From Prochlorococcus sp. MIT 1307 (lineage in GTDB: Bacteria > Cyanobacteriota > Cyanobacteriia > PCC-6307 > Cyanobiaceae), in the NCBI RefSeq assembly GCF_034092395.1, contig NZ_CP139301.1, positions 806,001-870,000 of the forward strand: a stretch of 64,000 bases of DNA, written 5' to 3'. The stretch's first letter is position 1; each line of letters opens with the position of its first letter. Position numbers and translations under genes: made by a program. Below the pieces are notes generated by a model. The model searched no databases, had not been told where the DNA came from, and worked only from the letters and a program-made list of their open reading frames with translations. Of the stretch, positions 1 through 9,390 are shown in pieces.

Positions 1-45
1 TTAGATTACTTAGAAGAAACTACTAAAAAAATCATGGTGGGCTGA
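1..45 (+). CDS. 3' end of a gene entering from the left (partial)
   Basis: The first 14 codons are open from the window edge and end in TGA at 43-45, giving an acidic/basic tail (LDYLEETTKKIMVG). This looks like the C-terminus of a protein, but it is too short to assign to a family. The upstream part lies outside the window, so the frame choice is an inference. Confidence 0.35.
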   Translation, partial: LDYLEETTKKIMVG

Positions 46-137
46 GAATACAAAATGCCTAGTAAGTCAATGGGTTGATGCTTTAGAGATAATTCTTTCA
101 TCTAGGTTTTGGCTCAAAAGTCCAATCCATTACTTCC

Positions 138-353
138 TCAATTCAGTGACTCTTGAAGCTCTCGTACTACCTGCCACTGACCGTAGTAATAATTAGCCCT
201 TCCTCGTCGTTCTGCATCATGCAATCCATCGAAAGCATCGAATCCAATGCTTCGCCATAGCTCATTTCCGCAAGCTTTGTCCAGCTCATTCATGGCCTCT
301 TTCGCCAAGTTTTCCAGCCTTCTATTGAGATTTTTAATTTGAGCAATCGACAT
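138..353 (-). CDS. conserved small hypothetical protein (71 aa)
   Basis: This is a 71-residue soluble protein with no signal peptide or membrane segment. The N-terminal third (MSIAQIKNLNRRLENLAKE) is a charged amphipathic helix, followed by a Trp/Tyr-rich part (ELWRSIGFDAFDGL, RANYYYGQWQVV). It has the even composition of a real gene and resembles the short single-domain proteins common in picocyanobacteria. I do not recognise a function. It sits downstream of ycf39 on the same strand with a 62-bp gap. Confidence 0.72.
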   Translation of the reverse strand: MSIAQIKNLNRRLENLAKEAMNELDKACGNELWRSIGFDAFDGLHDAERRGRANYYYGQWQVVRELQESLN

Positions 354-415
354 TGGCAGGGAAAGTCTCGCTCGCTAATAGTACAGACAAACTACAGGAA
401 GGCCAGCCTTTGGGC

Positions 416-1384
416 TTAGAATGGCACTCTTTTTTTCTCTTCCTTATCTACATCTATATCTAGTTCACGCATTCGCTTCATAATGATTGAATAATACTCT
501 CGCAAATAAGCATCAAGCGTTGAGGTCTTAGCTGGATCTAATCCAAAAGCTTCATAGCTTTTTTCCATAGGAGCATCAAGGATTGCACCACCACCAGTTA
601 CTTCCGAAAAAGCAAGTCGATCCAGAACATTTAAAGAGTCCTGGAAAAAAGAAACTAAAGCTTTCCCAGTGGACAATAAGAAAGGCGAAACTTTCAAAAC
701 CTTTGATGACTTTGCTTTGCCGCAAGCTTTCTCACACAACTCCACAACTTCCTCAGCTTTCCAAGCCCTTGGTCCAACCACGGGGAAACTTTTCCTAATA
801 GTTTGTGGACGCTCTAATGCTGCCACCACAAAGCGAGCCATGTCCTGCGTATTCATATATGCAATCTCTGCAGGTGTTGCACTAATCCAAACATTTTGAC
901 TCTCTAAAACTGGTATCGCATATTGACTAATAAGTCCTTGCATAAAAGCCACTCCTTGAAGGATTGTGTAATCCAAAGAGGAGTCTGATAAAAGACGTTC
1001 AGTGCAATATTTGATATCCATTAATGGAACATTTCTATGTTGCTCTGCTGCAAATAAAGACATAAAAATTACTCTCTTAACCCCTATTCGATCACAAGCT
1101 CTATAAAGATTTAGCTTACCTTCCCAATCAGTTTCATAAACACTTTTAGGGTCTTCTGGACGAGTTGTCGCCGAATCAATCAAAGAATCTACCCCCTGCA
1201 AAGCATATTCAAGGCTCTCAGGATCAAGCAAGTCACCTTGGACTATCTCGCAGCCCCACTCTTGTAAGAAGGCTGCTTTCCTCGGCGTACGGACCATACA
1301 GCGCACTTGATAACCAGCATCAACAGCAGTTTTGGCAATTTGCCGCCCAAGTGTGCCGGTTCCACCAATCACAAGAACCTGCAT
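416..1384 (-). CDS. ycf39: Ycf39-like NAD(P)-binding atypical short-chain dehydrogenase
   Basis: A Rossmann-fold NmrA/Ycf39-type protein of about 322 residues. The N-terminus carries the dinucleotide-binding glycine motif (VLVIGGTGTLGRQIA) directly after the start, followed by the family segment QEWGCEIVQGDLLDPESL. In cyanobacteria Ycf39 associates with HliD and helps deliver chlorophyll to newly made D1 during photosystem II assembly; that role is family knowledge. An in-frame ATG four codons upstream (1396) is possible; I prefer the ATG at 1384 because homologues begin just before the glycine motif. It is followed upstream on the same strand by petM, and both belong to thylakoid complexes. 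Confidence 0.85.
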   Translation of the reverse strand: MQVLVIGGTGTLGRQIAKTAVDAGYQVRCMVRTPRKAAFLQEWGCEIVQGDLLDPESLEYALQGVDSLIDSATTRPEDPKSVYETDWEGKLNLYRACDRIGVKRVIFMSLFAAEQHRNVPLMDIKYCTERLLSDSSLDYTILQGVAFMQGLISQYAIPVLESQNVWISATPAEIAYMNTQDMARFVVAALERPQTIRKSFPVVGPRAWKAEEVVELCEKACGKAKSSKVLKVSPFLLSTGKALVSFFQDSLNVLDRLAFSEVTGGGAILDAPMEKSYEAFGLDPAKTSTLDAYLREYYSIIMKRMRELDIDVDKEEKKRVPF

Positions 1385-1438
1385 AGGGTTTGTCATTCAG
1401 ATAAGAAAGCCTAAGAAGAAGATCAAAGAAAACGCGAC

Positions 1439-1537
1439 TCAAGAATCTTGTAATTTTAATAAAAGCGCACCGCCTGCAAGTCCCACAGGAATCAAAATCC
1501 AAAAGACTGCGGCAATACCAAAAATCTCAGAAGCCAT
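1439..1537 (-). CDS. petM: cytochrome b6f complex subunit PetM
   Basis: A 32-residue protein consisting of a short N-terminus ([11 protein letters not shown]) and one hydrophobic membrane helix rich in Gly/Ala/Leu, ending LLLKLQDS. Size, the MASEIFG start and the AGGALLLKL tail match PetM (subunit VII), a single-helix subunit of the cytochrome b6f complex in the thylakoid. It lies between ycf39 and the Trm1-type gene on the same strand, 22 bp after the end of the latter. It is short enough to be missed by length-filtered gene finders. Confidence 0.93.
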   Translation of the reverse strand: MASEIFGIAAVFWILIPVGLAGGALLLKLQDS

Positions 1538-1559
1538 TCTAATAGGACAAAGCACCATC

Positions 1560-2819
1560 CTATTTAAAGCCTTTAACAAGCTTTTTCTCGCAAATTCTTA
1601 ACAGCTCTCCAAGAGAAGCGTTAGTACGAAAGTGTCCAGGAACCACACCACTTCGAAAAGCGAGATAACCTTCTGCATTTAATAACTTGATCATCAAATC
1701 AAGTGAAGGTGGTGCCTCTAGAGGAACCCGACTTGCTATGTCATGAGTAGACCAGGAAAAAACAGGGATCCCTTCATCAGCTCTTAATCGATCAATTAGT
1801 TTTTCACTTCGACCAACAATTGGCACTGAAAACCGATTAGAGAGCTCTTGAATTTTAGATAAAGTTGGAGGTGACTGAAGAGGGCCGAGCCAAAGTGGCC
1901 CGCTTATCTCCCAACGAGCCAAGCCTATTCCACAAGAACAATCTTTCCAGCCCTTAAGGTTCAGTAAAGGCTGAGAAGATTGTTCTCCGCAAATCTCACA
2001 ACGCGCAATTAAGCCAAGTTGATTCTCCTCTCCATGAAAGAGATGCCTCTTAAATCGAACAAAAACGCGGAATGTACGTCCATCACTAAAGCAAGCAAGT
2101 GGCTCAACACCACGTCCTAACAGCCAGGCCTGACGAGCGACTGCCGCCAGCTGAAGTCTAAGCGCGATCTCCCAGCTGGCAGGGTGTGTTCTGGCAGCTG
2201 CGGCAAGACTTCTTAGAGCTGCTAAACGATCATGGCCAGTGGTGGAACGTCCATCAGTACTTGAAAGCATCAAGATCCCATCAAACGCCAAAACTCGCAA
2301 AACTGGTTGCAACAAGGAGTTGGGGGAACCAAAACAGTCAAGGTCGATCAAGTTAAAAAAACACTTGTCTATATATGCACGAGCAAGGAGAACCTCCGCA
2401 AAATCATTTTTAAAAGTCAATTTGATTCCTTTTTTGCTAAGAGGCTGCAAATTGCGTTGGATCAAATTGCTTCGATCAAGATCAGCATCATTAATCCAAA
2501 TCTCCAAATTCTTTAAGCCTCTTTTCTGCTCTGAGATTGGTAGGACAGCGTCTAAGCCCCAACGCAATGCACGAATTCCACAACCAGCCATGAGGTCAAG
2601 CCATCGAAAAACTTTCTCTTGCTTGGTGTCGTTAAACTGCATAGCAGCAAATAAGACAGAGAAATCTCTAGCCAAAATTGAATCTGGGCGAAAAAAACCA
2701 GCATCAAGCTCTAAAGATGAATAACCTTCTCGATAGTTAGGAATAGCTTCTTTCAATTCTCTTTGGATAAAACTTTTGTAGAGCCCCCATTGAGCAACAT
2801 CTCTCAAGATGGCTCTCAA
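1560..2819 (-). CDS. trm1: Trm1-type tRNA (guanine-26 N2) dimethyltransferase
   Basis: Up to 419 residues. The segment [15 protein letters not shown] near residue 42 corresponds to the conserved Trm1 N-terminus, [15 protein letters not shown] (about 73-87) is the SAM-binding motif, and [13 protein letters not shown] matches the family active-site region. A Cys cluster (CEICGEQ, then DCSCG) around 276-299 is a probable zinc site, as in archaeal/eukaryotic Trm1. The enzyme makes m2,2G at tRNA position 26; it is rare among bacteria but known in cyanobacteria. The ATG at 2819 would overlap the divergent hydrolase gene by 57 bp. A TTG at 2756, just before [10 protein letters not shown], is an alternative start that avoids the overlap, and homology begins at about that point. 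Confidence 0.85.
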   Translation of the reverse strand: MRAILRDVAQWGLYKSFIQRELKEAIPNYREGYSSLELDAGFFRPDSILARDFSVLFAAMQFNDTKQEKVFRWLDLMAGCGIRALRWGLDAVLPISEQKRGLKNLEIWINDADLDRSNLIQRNLQPLSKKGIKLTFKNDFAEVLLARAYIDKCFFNLIDLDCFGSPNSLLQPVLRVLAFDGILMLSSTDGRSTTGHDRLAALRSLAAAARTHPASWEIALRLQLAAVARQAWLLGRGVEPLACFSDGRTFRVFVRFKRHLFHGEENQLGLIARCEICGEQSSQPLLNLKGWKDCSCGIGLARWEISGPLWLGPLQSPPTLSKIQELSNRFSVPIVGRSEKLIDRLRADEGIPVFSWSTHDIASRVPLEAPPSLDLMIKLLNAEGYLAFRSGVVPGHFRTNASLGELLRICEKKLVKGFK

Positions 2820-3755
2820 TGGGGCGAATTAAACAACTGGTATTGGAAAGGCATTAGATGTCATTGGAGAGTTTTAGGGAAAACAAATAAGAGGCCAGTA
2901 CTTTTATTACATGGTTTTGGAGCTAGTAGTGCTCACTGGCGCCACAATGCAAGTGCTTTTGTAGATGCTGGTTTTTGTGTTTATGGACTTGATCTCATTG
3001 GGTTTGGCGATTCTGAGCAACCAAGTAAAAAAATAATCCCAAAGCTGGACAATCAATTGTGGGCAGAGCAAGTTGCAGCATTCCTTGAGCAAGTGGTCCA
3101 CACTAAGAAGTATGGGAAAGCAGTCCTAATTGGGAACTCCCTTGGAAGTCTTACTGCACTCACAACTCTGGCTTACCGGCCAGAACTAGTGTCTGCTTTA
3201 GTGGCCGCCCCTTTACCTGACCCAACTCTTGTTGAACCAATTATTTACGCGAAATCGGAATGGTTGGAAAAACTCCGTAAAAATCTAATAAAAGTCTTCT
3301 TCAAACTTCTACCTTTAGAAATTCTAGTTCCATTTGTTTCTCGGACAGTAATTCTAAAAATAGGACTTCAAGCTGCATATCAACGTTCCATTAAATCTGA
3401 CAAGGAGCTTTTTAGGTTAATTGCAAAGCCAGCAAAGCGAAAAACAGCTGCAAGAGCCTTGCGAGCAATGTGCATTGGCATGGCAACACGCCCAAAAGAG
3501 ACAACAGCACCAGTATTACTTCATAGATTGGCAAGCAAAAGGGAACATTCACCAATCCTGCTTCTATGGGGCAAACAAGATAAATTAGTACCTCTGAAAA
3601 TTGGCCAACAACTAATAAAAAAACACCCTTGGATTAACTTGGTTGTATTAGATAAAACTGGCCACTGTCCACACGATGAATCGCCCAACCTATTCAATCA
3701 AAATGTATTGAATTGGTTGGGCACTATTGTCGAGAATAATCAACAAGAAGCATGA
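2763..3755 (+). CDS. alpha/beta-fold hydrolase
   Basis: A 330-residue alpha/beta hydrolase. [17 protein letters not shown] gives the oxyanion-hole [15 protein letters not shown] the second conserved strand, GNSLGS the nucleophile elbow with Ser, [13 protein letters not shown] the acidic residue, and [10 protein letters not shown] the catalytic His. The substrate is unknown; plastid and cyanobacterial relatives with a WRVLG N-terminus are often annotated as hydrolases or pheophytinase-like proteins. The start shown is TTG; another TTG nine codons in is possible, and no ATG precedes the conserved domain. Its stop overlaps the ilvH start by 4 bp (ATGA), so the two are probably co-transcribed. 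Confidence 0.85.
   Translation: MDKTFVEPPLSNISQDGSQWGELNNWYWKGIRCHWRVLGKTNKRPVLLLHGFGASSAHWRHNASAFVDAGFCVYGLDLIGFGDSEQPSKKIIPKLDNQLWAEQVAAFLEQVVHTKKYGKAVLIGNSLGSLTALTTLAYRPELVSALVAAPLPDPTLVEPIIYAKSEWLEKLRKNLIKVFFKLLPLEILVPFVSRTVILKIGLQAAYQRSIKSDKELFRLIAKPAKRKTAARALRAMCIGMATRPKETTAPVLLHRLASKREHSPILLLWGKQDKLVPLKIGQQLIKKHPWINLVVLDKTGHCPHDESPNLFNQNVLNWLGTIVENNQQEA
2785..2824. repeat. inverted repeat across the divergent trm1/hydrolase starts
   Basis: CCCCATTGAG at 2785-2794 and its exact complement CTCAATGGGG at 2815-2824 form a 10-bp perfect stem with a 20-nt loop. It lies inside the first codons of the hydrolase gene and inside or just upstream of the 5' end of trm1, depending on which start is used. 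Confidence 0.5.
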
Positions 3756-4282
3756 AGCACACACTTTCAGTAGTAGTAGAAGACGAGTCAGGAGCTCTGA
3801 GCAGGATTGCAGGACTCTTTGCCCGTCGAGGTTTCAATATTGACAGTCTTGCTGTTGGCCCAGCAGAAACCCAAGGGCAATCGAGACTAACAATGGTTGT
3901 AGAAGGAGATGATCAAACCCTCCAGCAAATGACCAAACAGCTTGACAAGCTAGTCAATATTCTTCAAGTGTTAGATCTCACAAGGCTTCCAGCGGTAGAA
4001 CGTGAACTAATGCTGCTAAAAGTTTCAGCATCTTCAACGCAAAGGAGTGTGATATTAGACCTCGTTCAAGTTTTCAGGGCCAAAGTTGTTGATGTTGCAG
4101 ATGAAGCTCTAACTCTGGAAGTGGTTGGCGACCCAGGCAAACTAGTTGCGCTTGAGAAGCTTCTCAAGCCATACGGAATTCTTGAGATAGCAAGAACCGG
4201 TAAAGTTGCACTTGAAAGAGCCTCAGGCGTAAATACTGAAATATTAAAAACCATCTCAGGAGATGGAAGGTTTCCTGCCTAA
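3752..4282 (+). CDS. ilvH: acetolactate synthase small (regulatory) subunit
   Basis: A 176-residue protein beginning with the IlvH ACT domain ([20 protein letters not shown], then [15 protein letters not shown]), and a C-terminal regulatory half containing the family motif RELMLLKV. IlvH binds the large subunit IlvB and confers valine feedback control on the first common step of branched-chain amino-acid synthesis. The length is normal. The ATG overlaps the stop of the hydrolase gene, implying translational coupling. Confidence 0.96.
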   Translation: MKHTLSVVVEDESGALSRIAGLFARRGFNIDSLAVGPAETQGQSRLTMVVEGDDQTLQQMTKQLDKLVNILQVLDLTRLPAVERELMLLKVSASSTQRSVILDLVQVFRAKVVDVADEALTLEVVGDPGKLVALEKLLKPYGILEIARTGKVALERASGVNTEILKTISGDGRFPA

Positions 4283-4290
4283 AATAGAAC

Positions 4291-4998
4291 CTAATTATTA
4301 TTCAAAATTTTAGTTTGAATAATAAAATCTCCCTCTTTAATCTTATCCAAGATATCTATACCATCAACTACTTTCCCAAAAACTGAATAACGGCCATTAA
4401 GCTCTGGAAGAGTCTTTAAGGCAATATAAAATTGCGCACTTCCAGAATTAAGCGACTGAGAACGAGCCATAGCTATAGAGCCTCTCTCATGTATCAGTTC
4501 AAGTTGTGATAACTCTCTAGGGTTAGTCACTAATTCATTGTATCTAGGAGCCTCTTCTTTTATAAGCTTAATTTCTAATGGGATAAATCTAGCTAAACCA
4601 TTCTTAGGGTCAATAAAGTTACCTTTTCCATAATCAATCTCTGGAGTTGTTGGATATTTAGAAAACGGATCCCCTCCCTGCAAGACAAAAGGAGATGGTA
4701 GTTTTATAACTCTATGAAAAACTGTTCTATTATAAACACCCTTATTAATCAGATCAAGAAAGTTTCCTGCTGTAATTGGAGCAGTATTGCCATATAACTC
4801 TAACAGAATTATTCCACGATTTGTTGTCATCTCAACAGTTGCTTTGCCCTTTAAACACGGGGTCTTTCGTATCAAGCATTCAGGAGTAATTACATCGACA
4901 GTCCTCTTCTTGCACCCCAAATTAATTGGCACAAAAAATAAAAACAAACAAAGGAATAAAAAGATTTTTTTTGATTCCAAGTTTAAAAACTTATTCAA
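4291..4998 (-). CDS. cyclophilin-type peptidyl-prolyl cis-trans isomerase, membrane-anchored or exported
   Basis: A 235-residue protein. Residues 10-30 are a hydrophobic signal or anchor (IFLFLCLFLFFVPINLGC) ending in a near-lipobox Cys. The cyclophilin domain runs from about 52, with FHRVIKLPSPFVLQGGDP, GSAQFYIALK and LNGRYSVFGKVVDG, the usual substrate-pocket segments. It catalyses proline isomerisation, here probably in the periplasm or thylakoid lumen. It is convergent with ilvH and ends 8 bp from it; the next gene on the same strand is ycf4. Confidence 0.9.
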   Translation of the reverse strand: MNKFLNLESKKIFLFLCLFLFFVPINLGCKKRTVDVITPECLIRKTPCLKGKATVEMTTNRGIILLELYGNTAPITAGNFLDLINKGVYNRTVFHRVIKLPSPFVLQGGDPFSKYPTTPEIDYGKGNFIDPKNGLARFIPLEIKLIKEEAPRYNELVTNPRELSQLELIHERGSIAMARSQSLNSGSAQFYIALKTLPELNGRYSVFGKVVDGIDILDKIKEGDFIIQTKILNNN

Positions 4999-5006
4999 GG
5001 TAAATA

Positions 5007-5600
5007 TCAGATTCCTTCAAGATTCACATTAAGAAAGCGAGCCAACTCAGCGCCTTCCTTCTCTAGTTCTGCCAGTGATGGTGGCTGTCCAACAGCTGAC
5101 AAAGGTAAATCTCGTCGACCTTGTATTCGCAAAGCAATTCTCCGTCGAGGATTAAGGCCTTCTCGTACCTCTAATTTAACTGCTTTAACATCTTTTAAAG
5201 GAATCTGAACATTGATTTGCTTCAGCAAAGCTCGACGAGAAATCGATAAAGTTCCTAATTCTTTATCAAAAAGGTTGCATCCGGCTCCAAAATCAACCAA
5301 GACAAGTGACCAAAGATATATGGCCAACAAAAATGCGATCACACCATATATCCCCATAATCAAACCCTGAGGAACGAAAATAAAGCTGCCAGGATGGCCA
5401 AGAGGCAACAGGTCTTTACCTAAATAACTTGAAAGTGACGCAAGCAAAAAGCCAATGCCGCCAATCGAGACCATCGAGCCAACAAGGTAATTGGAGCCTC
5501 GGCGAGAACCAGTAACAATTTGCTCCAGCAGCATTTGAGATGCCTGCACAGGTTTAGGACTCTCTTGCATCTCATCAGTCATAAACAAATCCCAGGGCAA
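5007..5600 (-). CDS. ycf4: photosystem I assembly protein Ycf4
   Basis: A 197-residue protein with two membrane helices near residues 40-60 and 75-100 ([42 protein letters not shown]) and a soluble C-terminal domain with [10 protein letters not shown]-type charged segments, [22 protein letters not shown] and the final ELARFLNV. This is the Ycf4 architecture; the protein assists photosystem I assembly in the thylakoid. It is divergent from psbD. Confidence 0.93.
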   Translation of the reverse strand: MPWDLFMTDEMQESPKPVQASQMLLEQIVTGSRRGSNYLVGSMVSIGGIGFLLASLSSYLGKDLLPLGHPGSFIFVPQGLIMGIYGVIAFLLAIYLWSLVLVDFGAGCNLFDKELGTLSISRRALLKQINVQIPLKDVKAVKLEVREGLNPRRRIALRIQGRRDLPLSAVGQPPSLAELEKEGAELARFLNVNLEGI

Positions 5601-5762
5601 GGTCCACTATTGGATTTTGCACTATGGCAAATGACCAATCAGAAGCAAGGATTAAGTCAACAAGCAATACAAGGGGTTTCAGATAAAAGAAATATTTCCC
5701 CAAAGAATGCATAGACATTGTTAAAGTCTCTCGGTATCCCAAAGCTCAGCACCGTTTATTCC

Positions 5763-6839
5763 ATGACGATCGCTGTAGGTAGCGCGCAGGGTCGAGGTTG
5801 GTTCGACACCCTCGATGACTGGTTAAAGCGCGACCGCTTCGTTTTTGTTGGCTGGTCCGGCATTCTTTTATTTCCTACTGCCTATTTGGCAATAGGTGGT
5901 TGGTTCGTAGGAACCACCTTTGTTACTTCCTGGTATACCCACGGTATTGCCAGCTCTTATTTGGAAGGAGCAAACTTCCTTACTGCCGCTGTTAGTACCC
6001 CTGGCGATGCCATGGGGCACAGCCTGATGTTGCTTTGGGGCCCAGAGGCTCAAGGCGATTTTGTGCGCTGGTGTCAGCTTGGCGGTCTATGGAACTTTGT
6101 TGCACTCCATGGCACGTTGTCCCTGGTCGGCTTCATGTTGCGCCAGTTTGAGATTGCACGTCTTCTTGGCCTTCGTCCTTACAACGCATTAGCTTTCTCA
6201 GCTCCGATTGCGGTATTCCTCAGTGTTTTCCTGATGTACCCACTCGGTCAGCACAGTTGGTTCTTTGCTCCATCTTTTGGTGTAGCCGCAATTTTCCGCT
6301 TCATTCTCTTCATTCAGGGATTCCACAACTGGACTCTTAATCCCTTCCACATGATGGGGGTAGCTGGAATTCTTGGAGGTGCACTTTTATGCGCTATTCA
6401 TGGAGCAACAGTTCAGAACACTCTCTACGAAGACACTACCTCCTTCTCAGGTGGTAATGCTCAAAGCACAACTTTCAGAGGGTTTGACCCAACTCAAGAA
6501 GAAGAGACCTATTCAATGGTCACTGCAAACCGCTTCTGGAGTCAGATCTTCGGTATAGCTTTTTCCAACAAGCGCTTCCTTCACTTCTTCATGTTGTTAG
6601 TACCCGTAATGGGTATGTGGGCGCCGTCTATCGGAATCGTAGGTCTTGCACTAAACCTGCGTGCTTACGACTTCGTTAGCCAAGAGATCCGTGCTGCAGA
6701 AGACCCTGAATTCGAGACGTTCTATACCAAGAACATCCTTCTGAACGAGGGTATGCGCGCATGGATGGCATCTGCTGACCAACCACACGAAAACTTTGTA
6801 TTCCCAGAGGAGGTACTGCCCCGTGGAAACGCCCTTTAA
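5763..6839 (+). CDS. psbD: photosystem II reaction-centre protein D2
   Basis: A 358-residue D2 protein starting [20 protein letters not shown], the standard N-terminus; an in-frame extension back to 5718 is not used by the family. Five membrane helices follow. Key segments include [21 protein letters not shown] (the pheophytin/chlorophyll region), [13 protein letters not shown] with the P680 ligand His, [15 protein letters not shown] with the non-haem iron and QA-site His, and the C-terminus [16 protein letters not shown]. It forms the PSII core with D1, and the last 17 nt overlap psbC in the classic psbDC operon. Confidence 0.98.
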   Translation: MTIAVGSAQGRGWFDTLDDWLKRDRFVFVGWSGILLFPTAYLAIGGWFVGTTFVTSWYTHGIASSYLEGANFLTAAVSTPGDAMGHSLMLLWGPEAQGDFVRWCQLGGLWNFVALHGTLSLVGFMLRQFEIARLLGLRPYNALAFSAPIAVFLSVFLMYPLGQHSWFFAPSFGVAAIFRFILFIQGFHNWTLNPFHMMGVAGILGGALLCAIHGATVQNTLYEDTTSFSGGNAQSTTFRGFDPTQEEETYSMVTANRFWSQIFGIAFSNKRFLHFFMLLVPVMGMWAPSIGIVGLALNLRAYDFVSQEIRAAEDPEFETFYTKNILLNEGMRAWMASADQPHENFVFPEEVLPRGNAL

Positions 6840-8205
6840 TAACTTACTTAAGGCTCCCGGACAGAGTATTGAGGAGACTGGCTATGCCTGGTATGTAGGC
6901 AATGCTCGTCTTATTAACCTCTCCGGGAAGCTTCTAGGGGCTCATATTGCACATACAGGACTAATGGTGTTCTGGGCTGGCGCAATGCTCCTCTATGAGG
7001 TGAGTCACTTCACCTTTGACAAGCCAATGTGGGAGCAAGGTCTCATTCTTCTCCCTCATGTAGCTATGTTTGGCTACGGAATCGGTCCAGGAGGAGAGGT
7101 GACCGATGTCCTTCCATTCTTCCAAGCAGGTGTAGTGCACCTTGTTGCAGCAGGTGTACTTGGATTTGGTGGTGTATGGCATGCACTTGCCGGCCCAGAA
7201 AAGTTAGAAGAAGCATTCCCCTTCTTCTCAACTGATTGGCGTGACAAAGATCAAATGACAACAATTCTTGGACGTCACCTGACTGTTCTTGGATTGGGTT
7301 CATTAGTTTTTGCAGTCAATTGGCAATTCTTGGGTGGCGTTTATGACACATGGGCTCCAGGCGGAGGCGAAGTAAGGCTAGTTACTCCAACACTTGATCC
7401 ACAGGTAATTCTTGGATACCTATTTTCCACTCCTTGGGGTGGAGGTGGCTCTTTAGTAGGAGTTAACTCAATGGAAGATATTGTTGGTGGTCACTACTAT
7501 CTGGCTCTTTTAGAACTGTTAGGTGGTCACTTCCATATGCAAACCAAACCATATGGTTGGGCAAGAAGGGCTTTTATCTGGAATGGAGAAGCTCTATTGG
7601 CTTACGCATTGGGTGGACTATGTGTAGCTAGTTTTTATGCATCCACTTTTGTTTGGTTCAACAACACAGCATATCCATCTGAGTTCTACGGCCCAACTAA
7701 TGCCGAAGCTTCTCAAGCACAAAGTTTTACCTTCCTCGTTCGTGACCAACGTATTGGCGCGAAAGTTGGCTCCACAATGGGTCCAACAGGATTAGGTAAA
7801 TACTTGATGCGCTCCCCTACTGGTGAAATCATTTTTGGAGGGGAGACGATGCGTTTCTGGGACTTCCGAGGTCCATGGCTAGAACCTCTAAGAGGTCCTA
7901 ATGGCCTAAGTATCGACAAGATTCAGAATGATATTCAACCTTGGCAAGTTCGCCGAGCAGCTGAATACATGACGCATGCACCAAACGCATCCATAAACTC
8001 TGTTGGTGGCATCATTACCGAGCCAAATGCAGTGAACTTTGTGAACCTCAGGCAGTGGTTAGCATCAGCTCATTTCTTCCTTGGCTGGTTCACCTTTATT
8101 GGACACCTTTGGCATGCAGGAAGAGCTCGTGCTGCGGCAGCTGGATTTGAAAAGGGTATCGATCGTAAGAACGAACCTGTTTACTCTATGCAAGACCTAG
8201 ACTGA
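6823..8205 (+). CDS. psbC: photosystem II CP43 core antenna protein
   Basis: A 460-residue CP43 protein starting at GTG 6823 ([15 protein letters not shown]). A perfect ribosome-binding site AGAGGAGG lies at 6806-6813, inside psbD, which decides this start; the upstream TTG at 6796 would be before the site. The six-helix antenna domain has many chlorophyll-binding His residues ([34 protein letters not shown]), and the large lumenal loop contains [20 protein letters not shown] with the Arg near the Mn cluster. The overlap with psbD is 17 bp. Confidence 0.98.
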   Translation: METPFNNLLKAPGQSIEETGYAWYVGNARLINLSGKLLGAHIAHTGLMVFWAGAMLLYEVSHFTFDKPMWEQGLILLPHVAMFGYGIGPGGEVTDVLPFFQAGVVHLVAAGVLGFGGVWHALAGPEKLEEAFPFFSTDWRDKDQMTTILGRHLTVLGLGSLVFAVNWQFLGGVYDTWAPGGGEVRLVTPTLDPQVILGYLFSTPWGGGGSLVGVNSMEDIVGGHYYLALLELLGGHFHMQTKPYGWARRAFIWNGEALLAYALGGLCVASFYASTFVWFNNTAYPSEFYGPTNAEASQAQSFTFLVRDQRIGAKVGSTMGPTGLGKYLMRSPTGEIIFGGETMRFWDFRGPWLEPLRGPNGLSIDKIQNDIQPWQVRRAAEYMTHAPNASINSVGGIITEPNAVNFVNLRQWLASAHFFLGWFTFIGHLWHAGRARAAAAGFEKGIDRKNEPVYSMQDLD

Positions 8206-8240
8206 CTTTTCAATAGTCATTTAGATCTCTTTCAAAGAAA

Positions 8241-8270
8241 AAAGCCCTTGACAATTTGGTCAAGGGCTTT
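8241..8270. terminator. bidirectional terminator between psbC and maf
   Basis: AAAGCCCTTGAC (8241-8252) pairs perfectly with GTCAAGGGCTTT (8259-8270) around a 6-nt loop, with T-rich sequence on the psbC side and A-rich sequence upstream. It suits termination of both convergent genes. Confidence 0.87.
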
Positions 8271-8314
8271 TTTCTTTCTTACAAGTTTCTAAAACAAGTA
8301 GATAAAAAGAATAT

Positions 8315-8959
8315 TTATTCAAGACCTGCCTTCAAAAATGCCTTTCTCAACCATGGCAAGCTAAGTCCTATGACATTGCTATAACAGCCACATATTGAAC
8401 TAATCAACATTGCACCTTTACCTTCCAACGCAAATCCACCTGCACACTCCAAGGGTTCTCCCGTTGAGACATATTTTTCTATTTGCGCATGACTTAAATC
8501 TACAAATTCAACTCTTGTGCTAATTACTTTTTGCAGAGCTCTATTAAAAGGAATCTCTGTTTGACAATTAAAAGCCGAAGAACCAAATAACAAAGCATGT
8601 CCTGTAATTAGGAAACCACTGTTAGAAGACATTCTTTCCCATCGTTCAATAGCCTCATTGGCATCTCGAGGCTTGCCATAAATCTCATTTTCAAATAAAA
8701 ACACAGAATCACATCCAAGAATTGAAGTTATTTTCTTATATGGAAAGATTTGTTGGGCTTTCGAAGCAAGTTTTGACGCAACAGCATTAGCCTTAGCAAT
8801 AGCAAGCATCTCTACCATCTTTAAAGCATCAGAACCCTGAAATCTCTCTTCATCAATCCCACTAGCCATTAAACAATGTGGAATAGCTGCCTTTTCAAGT
8901 AATCCATGTCGAGCCTTAGAAGCAGAAGCCAGCATTAACACAAAAGCTATTTCAACCAA
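8315..8959 (-). CDS. maf: Maf-family nucleotide pyrophosphatase
   Basis: A 214-residue Maf/Ham1-superfamily protein. LMLASASKARHGLLEKA at residues 8-24 is the Maf signature (normally LASxSxRR), followed by AIAKANAVA, LGCDSVFLFENEIYGKP with the catalytic Asp, EFVDLSHAQIEKYVSTGEPLE and AGGFALEGKG. Maf proteins hydrolyse non-canonical or canonical NTPs to NMPs. The signature Arg pair is KA-R-H here. It is convergent with psbC. Confidence 0.9.
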   Translation of the reverse strand: MVEIAFVLMLASASKARHGLLEKAAIPHCLMASGIDEERFQGSDALKMVEMLAIAKANAVASKLASKAQQIFPYKKITSILGCDSVFLFENEIYGKPRDANEAIERWERMSSNSGFLITGHALLFGSSAFNCQTEIPFNRALQKVISTRVEFVDLSHAQIEKYVSTGEPLECAGGFALEGKGAMLISSICGCYSNVIGLSLPWLRKAFLKAGLE

Positions 8960-9015
8960 TCATCCTTAGGCTGTCATTAATGGTCCACCTTGCAAGTCTC
9001 TACGTTTAAATCTAG

Positions 9016-9390
9016 ATGGAATTAATTGATAATCTCATTATCAAACGAACTAATAAGGCATTTCGATGCCTCCCTCTGAACTCCAAGTTTTATAAAGAAG
9101 TGCAAAAACATGGGCTCAATGCAGAAAATGTGTTTCTGCAAAGAAACAAATACCAAGTAAACGGATCAAAATGGTTTAAACATTCAAGTTCAGTAGAAAG
9201 TGCTTTTCGATGGTTGATAACAATTGGAATCTTACGAAGAGAGGTTGATGGGCAAGGTCTAACTTCCAGTATCCGGCTAACACCTCTTGGCCGACAGGTT
9301 TTGGAACAAACTCCAGATCTGCCAAATCAAAAAGCTGACTTTTTAGAGCAAATAAGCAACTATTTACATCGCCAATGGCCATTGCGATGA
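9016..9390 (+). CDS. conserved cyanobacterial hypothetical protein upstream of cobQ
   Basis: A 124-residue soluble protein with a winged-helix flavour: [23 protein letters not shown] followed by a [13 protein letters not shown] beta-wing-like segment, and a basic N-terminus. I recognise it as the kind of conserved small cyanobacterial gene often next to cobalamin or core genes, possibly the Npun_F0494-like family, but I cannot prove this from sequence alone. Its TGA overlaps the cobQ ATG (ATGA at 9387), so the two are translationally coupled. Confidence 0.78.
   Translation: MELIDNLIIKRTNKAFRCLPLNSKFYKEVQKHGLNAENVFLQRNKYQVNGSKWFKHSSSVESAFRWLITIGILRREVDGQGLTSSIRLTPLGRQVLEQTPDLPNQKADFLEQISNYLHRQWPLR

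Noticed and set aside
1332-1601. 89-codon plus-strand frame over petM
   Set aside because: It is antisense to petM, which has a clear protein identity; the plus frame has no family or start signal.
2239-2724. 161-codon plus-strand frame
   Set aside because: Shadow of the Trm1-type gene with basic, low-information composition.
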